Origin: an uncultured Bacteroidota bacterium
GTDB lineage: Bacteria; Bacteroidota; Bacteroidia; Flavobacteriales_F; PHOS-HE28
Length of the DNA stretch: 64,000 bases
Assembly: GCA_902826215.1 (NCBI GenBank)
Contig: CADEDY010000002.1
Coordinates: 334,824-398,823 of the forward strand
Direction of reading: 5' to 3'
The notes under the pieces were generated by a model that saw only the letters and a program-made list of their open reading frames with translations, did not search any database and was not told the DNA's origin. Below are positions 1 to 8,491 of this stretch, piece after piece (position 1 is the first letter of the stretch; each line of letters starts with the position of its first letter). Both the position numbers and the translations under genes were made by a program.

Positions 1-1476
1 TACCACGCCTTTGGTCACCATTTTCAACCAGTTGTTGTCGTTGCCGTTGTTGATGGAGGCACCGCCCCAGTTCACGATATCGAGGAAGCCATCGTCATTG
101 AGATCACCGACCGCATTGGTACTCGGCGCCGTGTTGTCGGGGGAGAACGTCATGTTGCCGTTGCCGTACATCAACGCGCCTCCTCCGATCACGTCCAAGT
201 ATCCGTCGTTGTTGAAGTCATGGGTGGCCCATTCGATGGACTGACCCGAGAAGTTGTCGAAGCCGGATCCGGCGGTGACGTTCGTGAAGGTGCCGTCGCC
301 GTTGTTCTGCATCAACTTGTGGTAGTTGCTCGAACTCGAGCCGATCAGGATGTCCATATCCCCATCGTTGTCGAAATCACCCCATGCGCTCGACCAGGAT
401 TGGTGATTGTCAGCAAGGCCCAAGGAGGGCGCCATGTTCGTGAAGGTGCCATCACCATTGTTGCGCATCAAAAGGTCCGTTGGGTCGCAACCGCACTTCG
501 CTACGAAGCAATCAACGTCACCGTCGTTGTCGTAGTCGGTCCAGATCGATCCGTAGTTTCCGCAAGTCTCGCCAACACCACCTTGTGTGAAGGTGAGGTT
601 GCCACTGCCGTCGTTGATGAAGCGCACATTCGCGTCCACATCATGACACGAGAAGGCATCCAGATTGCCATCCGCATTCAGGTCCACCATGTTGGTGCGC
701 TGACAGAAAATGTACTGTGCGAAAGAGACCTCGGTGAATGCCGTTCCCGTCGCATTGGCCATCATGAAGGTGGCGCCTTGTCCTCCACCGTACATCAGAT
801 CGGTGAATCCATTGCCGTCGATGTCGCCGGCTACTATGCTCCAGCTCGGGGAGTTATCGGCTTGCGAGGTCGGAATGTTCACCGAAATGAATCCGCCGCC
901 GGCTTGCTGGTATTGCACATTGATGTTCGTGGCGGAAGCACGCACCACATCATCCAGGTCATCACCGTTCATGTCCACCACACAATCGCCACCCGAAAGT
1001 CCGGGAATGGCAGTAGTGGACCAGGTCACGATGCCTTCCGCAGGCACAATGGGCGCCACTTCTGTCAGGCTGAAGCTGAAGCCAGCACTGGACCAACGGT
1101 TGTCGAAGGCGAAGCGATAGGTCACACCACCGAGCACGTTGAATGCCGCAGAAGAGGTGAGCCATGTTCCGCTGTCGTCATCGCCGGCCACGCACACCAA
1201 CGAGCCACAAGATCCCGTGAACACATGGAAGCGGGTGTCTCCGCTTCCGGGCAGATCCGTTGTGAGCACTACCGCGGTGTCCAACAAAGGCGTGTAACTG
1301 TACCATTCCGCAGCTGTTGCGATCCCTGTGTTTATGCACAAGGGCGACGGTGCTTCAGGGCCATCAACGCCGTTGACGACATAAGTGCCAGGGGTGATCG
1401 GCAAGGATGTGGAACAGCTGTTCTGCCCGTAGGCGAACGGTGCCGTCAAGATCAACGCGAGTCCGAGAGTTCTCAT
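1..1476 (-). CDS. Secreted FG-GAP/VCBS repeat protein (3' end beyond window)
   Basis: The reading frame opens at the ATG complementary to 1474-1476 and stays open to the left edge, giving 492 codons without a stop. It begins with a signal peptide ending near Y-G-Q, followed by a Cys-rich N-terminal domain (about residues 20-130, with GDTRFHVFTG and CVAGDDD). Many FG-GAP/VCBS calcium-binding blades follow, of the type DxNxDGxxD (for example MNGDDLDD, DGNGFTD, DNDGDMD). It is a close paralogue of the gene at 1558-3555 in the same order and strand. By analogy the missing C-terminus should carry an ASPIC/UnbV domain and a T9SS sorting domain; this is inference. Such proteins are exported beta-propellers of unknown ligand. 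Confidence 0.85.
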   Translation of the reverse strand, partial: MRTLGLALILTAPFAYGQNSCSTSLPITPGTYVVNGVDGPEAPSPLCINTGIATAAEWYSYTPLLDTAVVLTTDLPGSGDTRFHVFTGSCGSLVCVAGDDDSGTWLTSSAAFNVLGGVTYRFAFDNRWSSAGFSFSLTEVAPIVPAEGIVTWSTTAIPGLSGGDCVVDMNGDDLDDVVRASATNINVQYQQAGGGFISVNIPTSQADNSPSWSIVAGDIDGNGFTDLMYGGGQGATFMMANATGTAFTEVSFAQYIFCQRTNMVDLNADGNLDAFSCHDVDANVRFINDGSGNLTFTQGGVGETCGNYGSIWTDYDNDGDVDCFVAKCGCDPTDLLMRNNGDGTFTNMAPSLGLADNHQSWSSAWGDFDNDGDMDILIGSSSSNYHKLMQNNGDGTFTNVTAGSGFDNFSGQSIEWATHDFNNDGYLDVIGGGALMYGNGNMTFSPDNTAPSTNAVGDLNDDGFLDIVNWGGASINNGNDNNWLKMVTKGVV

Positions 1477-1557
1477 TTGCAGGGTTTCAATGGTGAGCTA
1501 TTCGAGGTGACGCTCCGAGGTTACTATACGTTGCTTGGCCTAGGGGCTGATGGATAT

Positions 1558-3555
1558 TTACTCTTTCGAGAAGGACGCCTGGAACGAACGACCATCACGC
1601 GATGCTTGGAGCACATACACTCCAGCAGGAAGGGATGAAACGTCCACGTTGTTCGTGACCATGGTGGAAGCCAGCACACGCTGCCCCATCGCGTTCAGGA
1701 CCACCAAGTTGATCGGTCCAGTTCCCGTGATGTCGAAGTACAACCGATCCGTTGTCGGGTTCGGGTACAGTTTCAACACGTTCTGCTCCTTGTTGGTGCT
1801 CACCGACGTGTTCACCTCTTCTACCACGTCCAATGTGGTGTTGATCTCCACATCGTTGAGCACGCTGATCAAACCAGAAGGCCACAACACACGAACCTCC
1901 TCTATCACATCGTCCGTGCCTAGGCCGAAGTGCGCCATCAAGCTGCTCATGTAACGGAAGCCATCGCCGCTGCGGATCTCGCGGATCTGCGTGCCAAGGG
2001 CCGTGGTGACCAGAATGCGAGCGCCGATAGCATTGCGGTTCGAGATGGTGCCGATCGGGTTCACCCGCAACCAGTTGTTCGCGTTGCCGTTGTTGATCCG
2101 GATGCTCTGGGTATTGAGAATGTCCAAGAAGCCGTCGTTGTTGAGGTCGCCGACCGCGTGATTCCCCACGGAAGTACCCAATTCGAATGTGAGATCGCCG
2201 GAGCCTAGGTGTATCGCGCCACCGCCGAGAATGTCCAGTCGCCCGTCGTTGTTGAAATCATGTGTCGTCCATTCCGTGGAAAGACCGGTGAATTCCTCGA
2301 TGCCCGATCCAGTGCTTACATCGGTGAATACCCCGCCATCGTTGCGGAAAACTTTGTGCAATCCGAAGGACGAGGAGCTAGCACCTACGACAACGTCCAG
2401 GTCACCATCCCGGTCGAAATCGCCCCATGCAGAGGACCAGCTTTGGTGGAACCCGTTGGCCAAGCCGATGCTCTCCGCGATCTCGGTGAAGGTGCCGTCA
2501 CCGTTGTTGCGATGCATTTGATCGATGGCGGCCAACGATTCCCCGCCCCGGCACTTGGCGATGAACAGGTCCATATCCCGGTCGTTATCGAAATCGATCC
2601 AGATCGATCCGTAGTTGCCACCGTCCGGATTGTCGCCGAGGCCGCCTTGGTTGTAGTTCAGGTTGCCATTGCCGTCGTTGATGTAGTAGACGTTCGGGTC
2701 GACATCGTGGCACATGAAGGCGTCCAAGTTCCCGTCGTTGTTGATGTCCACCATGTTCGAGCGCTGGCAGAAAACGTACTCGGGATAGCTCTCCTCAGTG
2801 AACCCCGTGCCGCCTGCTGTAGCCATCATCATGGTCACACCTTGCGATCCGCCATAGACCAGATCATTGAACCCGTTGCCATCGAGGTCGCCGGCGCACA
2901 AGCTCCACGAAGGCTCGTGATCCGCTTCCGTCGTGGTATACGTGGTCACATTGAAGGTGCCATTGGTTTGTTGGTAGTGGATGATCACTCGGGTGCTGTC
3001 AATGGTGACCACGTCGTCCATGCCATCATTGTTCATATCGACAGCAGCGAGCACACGACCTTCCGTGGGGTTCGGTAGCGTGCCGAAACCAAAGGGTAGC
3101 ACGAACACGGGACCTTCGATCAATTCGAACGTGAAGCCGCCGGTGTTCCAGCGATCATCCCAGACAATGGTATAGGTCACTCCGGCGGTCACGTTCATGC
3201 TATCGACAGAGAGGTAGCCATTGCCGATCACGCCTCCGTCGTCATCGCCGCCTACACATGTGAGCGAGCCGCATGTGCCGGTGTAGATGTGGAAGCGGGT
3301 ATCACCCCCACTGTTGATGAGCAGATCCGAGGTGATCTTCAGACCGAGGTTGGTCGTAGGTGTGTACGTGTACCATTCGCCGAAATCCACATTCGTGCTG
3401 TTGCCGAAGCAATCCGGCGAGGGGACCTCTGAGCCGTTGATGGCAGCTACAACGTGCGACCCGGCCGTGATCGGCAAGGCCGTGCTGCATTGATCCTGCG
3501 CATGGAGTGTAATGAGACAGATACCAGCTATTGGCAAGAGTAGGGTTCGGAGCAT
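1558..3555 (-). CDS. Secreted FG-GAP/VCBS repeat protein with ASPIC/UnbV domain and T9SS type A sorting domain
   Basis: 665 residues from the ATG at 3555, chosen because a signal peptide (MLRTLLLPIAG...LHAQ) starts there; the frame is open further upstream but without a signal-like sequence. The N-terminal Cys-rich domain spans about 20-150. FG-GAP/VCBS repeats with DxNxDG loops (VDMNNDGMDD, DINNDGNLD, DFDRDGDLD) fill about 180-500. An ASPIC/UnbV-like region follows, with NAIGARI, IRSGDGF and VLWPSG. A type A sorting domain closes it (LKLYPNPT, then LPAGVYVLQ). It is presumably exported by the type IX system and attached to or released from the cell surface. It lies 81 bp upstream of its paralogue, probably cotranscribed with it. 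Substrate unknown. Confidence 0.88.
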   Translation of the reverse strand: MLRTLLLPIAGICLITLHAQDQCSTALPITAGSHVVAAINGSEVPSPDCFGNSTNVDFGEWYTYTPTTNLGLKITSDLLINSGGDTRFHIYTGTCGSLTCVGGDDDGGVIGNGYLSVDSMNVTAGVTYTIVWDDRWNTGGFTFELIEGPVFVLPFGFGTLPNPTEGRVLAAVDMNNDGMDDVVTIDSTRVIIHYQQTNGTFNVTTYTTTEADHEPSWSLCAGDLDGNGFNDLVYGGSQGVTMMMATAGGTGFTEESYPEYVFCQRSNMVDINNDGNLDAFMCHDVDPNVYYINDGNGNLNYNQGGLGDNPDGGNYGSIWIDFDNDRDMDLFIAKCRGGESLAAIDQMHRNNGDGTFTEIAESIGLANGFHQSWSSAWGDFDRDGDLDVVVGASSSSFGLHKVFRNDGGVFTDVSTGSGIEEFTGLSTEWTTHDFNNDGRLDILGGGAIHLGSGDLTFELGTSVGNHAVGDLNNDGFLDILNTQSIRINNGNANNWLRVNPIGTISNRNAIGARILVTTALGTQIREIRSGDGFRYMSSLMAHFGLGTDDVIEEVRVLWPSGLISVLNDVEINTTLDVVEEVNTSVSTNKEQNVLKLYPNPTTDRLYFDITGTGPINLVVLNAMGQRVLASTMVTNNVDVSSLPAGVYVLQASRDGRSFQASFSKE

Positions 3556-3753
3556 ACGTTCGATGGTTGTTGAGCCGACCAAATGTAGGTTGTAATAGGA
3601 GCGGAATTCTGCTCGAAGGAGCGCAGAAAGGAGGGTTCTCTTTGAAAGCCGAACGGTGATCGACCTCCAAGGACCAGCCGAACCTTCGTTCACCGGTCGG
3701 ATCCGAGCATCCGTCCTTCAATTAAGCCCGATCATGCCATCGCGAACGCGAAT

Positions 3754-3761
3754 TACCTTGG
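3754..3761 (+). promoter_or_regulatory. Putative -7 box (TACCTTGG) immediately before polA
   Basis: Resembles the Bacteroidota -7 element TAnnTTTG and ends 4 nt before the polA ATG, so the transcript would be nearly leaderless. The same motif recurs ahead of several other plus-strand genes here. No clear -33 TTTG was found at the right distance. Confidence 0.35.
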
Positions 3762-3765
3762 CGGC

Positions 3766-6603
3766 ATGTCCGACGAGAACGACGATAAGCGACTTTTCCT
3801 GCTCGATGCCTTCGCATTGATCTACCGTGCCTATTTCAGCTTCATCCGGGCGCCACGGGTCAATAGCAAGGGGCTCAATACCAGCGCTGCTTTTGGGTTC
3901 ACCACCACCTTGCTTGATCTGATCAAACGAGAGAACCCCACTCATTTGGCCGTGGTCTTCGATACGGCTGCGCCAACCGAGCGGCACGAGACCTTGCTGG
4001 ATTACAAGGCGAATCGGGAGGAAATGCCCGATGACATCCGGAGCAACCTGCCCTACATCCGGCGCATCATCGAGAGCTTCAATATCCCGATCATCGAAAG
4101 CGACGGCTACGAGGCGGACGATGTGATCGGCACATTGGCCAAGAAGGCGGAGGCTGAAGGCTACACCACGTACATGGTCACCCCCGACAAGGACTTCGGG
4201 CAGTTGGTAACCGACCGGATCATCATGTACAAGCCCGGTCGAGGTGGAGAACCGCCGGAGAAGTTGGGACCTGTAGAGATCTGTGCGCGTTGGGGACTGC
4301 AGACCACCGATCAAGTGAAGGACATCCTCGGACTCATGGGTGATGCGGTGGATAATATCCCTGGTATTCCGGGGATCGGCGAGAAGACGGCGATGAAGCT
4401 GGTACAGCAGTTCGGCAGTTTGGAAGGGGTGATCGAGAACGTGGAGCAATTGAAGGGCAAACAGAAGGAGAATGTGATCGCCTTCGCCGAACAAGGCCGC
4501 ATGAGCAAGATGTTGGCCACGATCATCATCGATGCGCCTGTTGAACTGGATCACGATGCCCTGCACTTGGATCCGCCGGACAAGGAGAAGGTCATGGAGG
4601 TCTTCAGCGAGCTTGAGTTCCGGAACCTCACAGGGCGTGTTCTGGGTGAAGCGAATGGCGCTCCGGAAACCAAGGTGACGAAAGGAGGCAAGAAAGCTTC
4701 ACAGCAGGCCTCCTCTGCGCAGGTTGACCTGTTCGGCACATCGGTCGATGAGGACGGGAATGTGGAGTTGAAGGAATTCGCCAATATCGACACCGTACCA
4801 CATCGCTATTTCCTCGCCGAAGGGAATGAGTCCTTGTACATGCTGGCGGCCCAACTCAAGAAACAGCCACGGTTCTGCTTCGATACCGAGACCACCGGAA
4901 CGGAAGAACGTACTGCGGAACTTGTCGGAATGGCATTCAGTTGGAAGGCGCACGAGGGACATTACGTGCCAGTTCCGGAAGACCCGACGGAGGCGCAACG
5001 CATCGTGGAGATCTTCAAACCGATCCTCGAGAACGAAGAGATCGGCAAGGTTGCGCAGAATGCGAAGTATGACATCCGCATTCTGGCGAAGTATGGCGTG
5101 GTAGTGAAGGGCCCGCTCTTCGATACCATGGTGGCGCACTACATGTTGAAGCCTGACCTGCGACACGGCATGGACTACCTCAGTGAGACCTACCTGACCT
5201 ACCGGCCTGTGAGCATCGAAACCTTGATCGGTGAGAAAGGGCGTGGCAAAGTGCAGAAGAGCATGCGCGATGCCGATATCAATGCAGTGAAGGAATATAG
5301 CGCCGAAGATGCTGATGTCACGTGGCAACTCGCCGAGAAGTTCGGGCCGATGCTGCATGCCGATGAAGTGACATCGCTGTTCAACGAGGTGGAGATGCCC
5401 CTGGTGAGCGTGCTCGCCGATATGGAAACCGAGGGGATCCGCATCGACATCCCCGCACTCAATGCCTTCAGCGAGGAGCTTGGGACGGAACTCGTTCGTT
5501 TGCAGGACGAGATCCACAAGGCCTGTGGTGTGCCCTTCAACATCGATAGCCCGAAACAGCTGGGTGATGTGCTCTTCGAAACACTGAAGCTCGGTGGGGA
5601 TAAAGTCAAGAAAACGGCCAAGACGGGCCAGTACCAGACCAGTGAGGACATCCTGCAGGAGTTGAGTGCTACCCACCCTTCGATCCCGTTGATACTCGAT
5701 TATCGAAGCTTGCGGAAGCTGAAGGGTACGTATGTGGACACCCTGCCCCTTGCGGCTGATCCCGTAACACACCGCGTTCATACGAGTTATCTGCAGACCG
5801 TTGCTGCGACGGGTCGCCTGGCCAGTAATGATCCGAACTTGCAGAACATTCCCATTCGCACGGAGAAAGGGCGCGAGATCCGCAAGGCCTTCGTTCCCCG
5901 GGATGAGAACTACCGGTTGCTCAGTGCGGATTACAGCCAGATCGAACTCCGCATCATCGCGCACATGAGCGGTGATCACAACATGCAGGAAGCCTTCCGC
6001 AACGGGCTTGATATCCATGCCGCTACAGCTGCCAAGGTCTTCGGGGTGGAACTCGGTGCGGTCACTCGTGAACAGCGAAGCAGGGCGAAGGCGGTGAACT
6101 TCGGGATCGCGTATGGTCAAGGAGCCTTCGGTTTGGCCCAGAATCTGGGGATACCTCGTGGAGAGGCCAAGCAGATCATCGACGATTACTTCGCGCAGTT
6201 CCCGGGTGTGCGCAACTACATGGATGAAATGATCGGGTTCTGTCGCACCAACGGCTATGTGAAGACACTGATGGGGCGTCGACGATATCTGCCTGATATC
6301 ACCAGTGGGAACAACACGGTCAGGGCCCAAGCAGAGCGCGTGGCCATCAATGCGCCCATGCAAGGCACCGCCGCAGACATCATCAAGGTGGCCATGGTCA
6401 GCATCCACCGCGAGTTGAAGCAGCAACGCCTCCGCAGCCGCCTGCTTTTGCAGGTGCATGATGAATTGGTCTTCGATGCGCACAAGGAGGAGGCCGAGGA
6501 CCTGAAAGGGTTGGTTCGTGATCGGATGGAAGGTGCCATGAAGCTCGACGTGCCGTTGGTTGTTGACATGGCGCTGGGGAAAAACTGGCTGGAAGCACAT
6601 TGA
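3766..6603 (+). CDS. polA: DNA polymerase I
   Basis: 945 residues, normal full length. Fills gaps and removes primers in replication and repair. The 5'-3' exonuclease domain covers about 1-300 (FALIYRAYFSF near the start, then EADDVIG and TPDKDFGQLV, and a helix-hairpin-helix IPGIPGIGEKTA). The 3'-5' proofreading domain has FDTETTG with D373 and E375 intact, so it looks active, unlike in some homologues. The polymerase domain has motif A DYSQIELR (D722), motif B R-x3-K-x6-YG around 771-784 and motif C VHDE (897-900). It starts 211 bp from the divergent FG-GAP gene. A 639-codon antisense frame lies over it but is a codon-bias shadow. Confidence 0.98.
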   Translation: MSDENDDKRLFLLDAFALIYRAYFSFIRAPRVNSKGLNTSAAFGFTTTLLDLIKRENPTHLAVVFDTAAPTERHETLLDYKANREEMPDDIRSNLPYIRRIIESFNIPIIESDGYEADDVIGTLAKKAEAEGYTTYMVTPDKDFGQLVTDRIIMYKPGRGGEPPEKLGPVEICARWGLQTTDQVKDILGLMGDAVDNIPGIPGIGEKTAMKLVQQFGSLEGVIENVEQLKGKQKENVIAFAEQGRMSKMLATIIIDAPVELDHDALHLDPPDKEKVMEVFSELEFRNLTGRVLGEANGAPETKVTKGGKKASQQASSAQVDLFGTSVDEDGNVELKEFANIDTVPHRYFLAEGNESLYMLAAQLKKQPRFCFDTETTGTEERTAELVGMAFSWKAHEGHYVPVPEDPTEAQRIVEIFKPILENEEIGKVAQNAKYDIRILAKYGVVVKGPLFDTMVAHYMLKPDLRHGMDYLSETYLTYRPVSIETLIGEKGRGKVQKSMRDADINAVKEYSAEDADVTWQLAEKFGPMLHADEVTSLFNEVEMPLVSVLADMETEGIRIDIPALNAFSEELGTELVRLQDEIHKACGVPFNIDSPKQLGDVLFETLKLGGDKVKKTAKTGQYQTSEDILQELSATHPSIPLILDYRSLRKLKGTYVDTLPLAADPVTHRVHTSYLQTVAATGRLASNDPNLQNIPIRTEKGREIRKAFVPRDENYRLLSADYSQIELRIIAHMSGDHNMQEAFRNGLDIHAATAAKVFGVELGAVTREQRSRAKAVNFGIAYGQGAFGLAQNLGIPRGEAKQIIDDYFAQFPGVRNYMDEMIGFCRTNGYVKTLMGRRRYLPDITSGNNTVRAQAERVAINAPMQGTAADIIKVAMVSIHRELKQQRLRSRLLLQVHDELVFDAHKEEAEDLKGLVRDRMEGAMKLDVPLVVDMALGKNWLEAH

Positions 6604-6651
6604 TGCCCACCACGCCACAAGGGACCTTTACGCCCGACTCTCCACTAACCG

Positions 6652-7551
6652 ATGATCGCTATGCGTACTTATTCCTGGTTGTTGACGCTGGCCGTTGCAA
6701 CGTTGCTCACTGCTTGTGGTGGCGATCCGCCCGCACAAGACACCCTGAACGTCGATAGCGCTCAGGACAGTGCCATGAAGGCCGAGCGGATGAAGAAGAC
6801 GAAGAACATCTTCTACAACATCCCTTCGCCGATGGAGACCGCGGCCTTGTTGAAGAAGACCGGCGCCGCCTATAACGGGAAGATCCTCAACGATGTGAAG
6901 AACGTGGATACCTACACCTCAGCGAGCCAGCAGGCCCTGAACCTTGGGGTATATGGTGCGGACCTCAGCTACGCCAGCGTATTCAATCACACGCAGGAAA
7001 GCATGTTCTACACCTCCTGCTCCCGCAAGCTCGCTGATCGCCTGAGCGTGACCAGTGCATTCAACGATAGTACGCTTGAACTCATGCAGAGCAAGATGAA
7101 CGATCGGGATGCTTTGTTGGACATCATCAGCGAAACGTATTGGAGCGTTGATGCCTACCTGAAGGATAACGACCGTGATAACATCAGTGCGTTGATGATC
7201 GCCGGAGGTTGGGTCGAAGGCCTCTACATCGCCACACAGATCTCCACAACGAACGACAGTCCTGAGCTTCGCCAGCGTATCGCAGAACAGAAACTTTCAC
7301 TCAACGATCTGATCAGCCTCATCGATTCCTATTCCGTGGAAGACCCGCGTTTGGAAGGAGTGAAAGTGGATCTTGCCGATCTGCAGAAGCTGTTCGCTGA
7401 CGTGTCCTCAACAACAGGCGGTGCTACGGCGACGGAGGAGAATGGAGTTACCGTAGTGGGAAGCACCGGTACAGCCGCCTCCCTTTCGGATGATCAACTT
7501 GCAGCGATCCGCGAGAAGACAAGCAGTATTCGTAATTCCTACATCAACTGA
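6652..7551 (+). CDS. Hypothetical lipoprotein
   Basis: 299 residues from ATG 6652; a second ATG at 6661 would remove three residues and fits the signal peptide equally well. The N-terminus is a lipoprotein signal ending L-L-T-A-C, so the mature protein is lipid-anchored. The body is mostly helical and hydrophilic (about 60-250), with no recognised catalytic motif, and has a Gly/Thr-rich stretch near 255-275. The next gene begins 8 bp after the stop, which suggests cotranscription. I do not recognise the family. Confidence 0.85.
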   Translation: MIAMRTYSWLLTLAVATLLTACGGDPPAQDTLNVDSAQDSAMKAERMKKTKNIFYNIPSPMETAALLKKTGAAYNGKILNDVKNVDTYTSASQQALNLGVYGADLSYASVFNHTQESMFYTSCSRKLADRLSVTSAFNDSTLELMQSKMNDRDALLDIISETYWSVDAYLKDNDRDNISALMIAGGWVEGLYIATQISTTNDSPELRQRIAEQKLSLNDLISLIDSYSVEDPRLEGVKVDLADLQKLFADVSSTTGGATATEENGVTVVGSTGTAASLSDDQLAAIREKTSSIRNSYIN

Positions 7552-7559
7552 TCACCGCC

Positions 7560-8003
7560 ATGCTCAACGTCCGAACGACATTCGCGAAGACCTTGATGGT
7601 CGCCGCATTCCTGGCGGGAACCACCGTGGTAAGTGCCCAGTGCCGCAGCTTCGCCAAGAACAAGTGCGTACCTGACCTCGCCCCTTTCAAATTCAACGAG
7701 TCCTTCAATGCTGCGCAGTTGTCGCCAGGTGAAGAGGCTGAGGTGAATCTTACCTTTTACAGCGGACAGGAATACCGCGTGATGGTATGCGCCCATCCGA
7801 TCCTCGGCGAGGTCAACTGGAAGCTTGTTGACGCGAACAACAAGATCGTATTCGAAAGTCTGGCTGATAACCCCAAGCATACCTTCGACCTGAAAGCCGC
7901 TAGCACCGTGCAAATGAAGGTGGTGGTGTGGGTGCCGGGGGACAGCAAAGGCGACATGGTCCACGTTGGTTGCGTGGCGATCATGATGGGCTTCAAGGAG
8001 TAA
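7560..8003 (+). CDS. Small secreted hypothetical protein
   Basis: 147 residues with a clear signal peptide cleaved after VVSAQ (about residue 27). The mature part contains three further Cys (two close together near the N-terminus, RSFAKNKC) and alternating beta-type sequence (EVNLTFYSGQEYRVMVCA, KMKV-like VVVWVPGDSKGDM), suggesting a small beta-sandwich in the periplasm or outside the cell. It follows the lipoprotein gene by 8 bp and is probably in its operon. It meets the minus-strand lipoprotein gene tail to tail with about 38 bp between them. Confidence 0.85.
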   Translation: MLNVRTTFAKTLMVAAFLAGTTVVSAQCRSFAKNKCVPDLAPFKFNESFNAAQLSPGEEAEVNLTFYSGQEYRVMVCAHPILGEVNWKLVDANNKIVFESLADNPKHTFDLKAASTVQMKVVVWVPGDSKGDMVHVGCVAIMMGFKE

Positions 8004-8041
8004 GGGCGGTGTTCGCCGTTCAACTACCGAACGGGATCGAC

Positions 8042-8491
8042 CTACCTGATCACGACCCTGCTTTTCCGCTCCAGGTCCGTTCGTTCCTGGAAAAGGATGG
8101 TGTGGAAATCAGCGCTGCCCGCAGGAAGGTCAACGGCAAAGGCGCTTCGTCCCATTTCGCGACCCTCTTCATCGAATGCGGTGGCGTGTAGCGTATCCTG
8201 GATGCTTCGGTCCGTACTAAGATAGATGATCAAGGTGTTGGCTGACCCAGCACTGTTGGTTTCCACTTGGACCTTGCCCACCACCAAGCCGCGTGCAACA
8301 AGATCCTGGCTCGGCTCGATCGTGAGGCCCCAACTTCGTTGCACACCGCTGGCAACTCCTTCGATCACTTCTGTTGCCGCAGAACCAGCGATCTCGCCTC
8401 CTTTGTTCAAGGCGCCTTTGGTGCCATCAACGACGCGACCGCAGCCGACCGCAGCAATACTGAGAATGATCACAATACCAGTTGGCCTCAT
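8042..8491 (-). CDS. Hypothetical lipoprotein coupled to M43 protease gene
   Basis: 149 residues. The N-terminus MRPTGIVIILSIAAVGC is a lipoprotein signal with the lipid-accepting Cys at 17. A Gly/Ala-rich segment (about 20-50) is followed by a beta-rich region. The start codon overlaps the stop codon of the metalloprotease gene as ATGA (8488-8491), so it is likely translated by coupling. Function unknown; the pairing suggests an accessory to the protease or simply operon sharing. Confidence 0.8.
   Translation of the reverse strand: MRPTGIVIILSIAAVGCGRVVDGTKGALNKGGEIAGSAATEVIEGVASGVQRSWGLTIEPSQDLVARGLVVGKVQVETNSAGSANTLIIYLSTDRSIQDTLHATAFDEEGREMGRSAFAVDLPAGSADFHTILFQERTDLERKSRVVIR

Noticed and set aside
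220..1638. 472-codon plus-strand frame
   Set aside because: Antisense to the FG-GAP gene; it mirrors the repeating DNDGD codons and has no domain of its own.
4699..6618. 639-codon minus-strand frame over polA
   Set aside because: It lies antisense to a complete, motif-perfect polA and its translation has no recognisable domain. Such frames arise from the codon bias of GC-rich genes.
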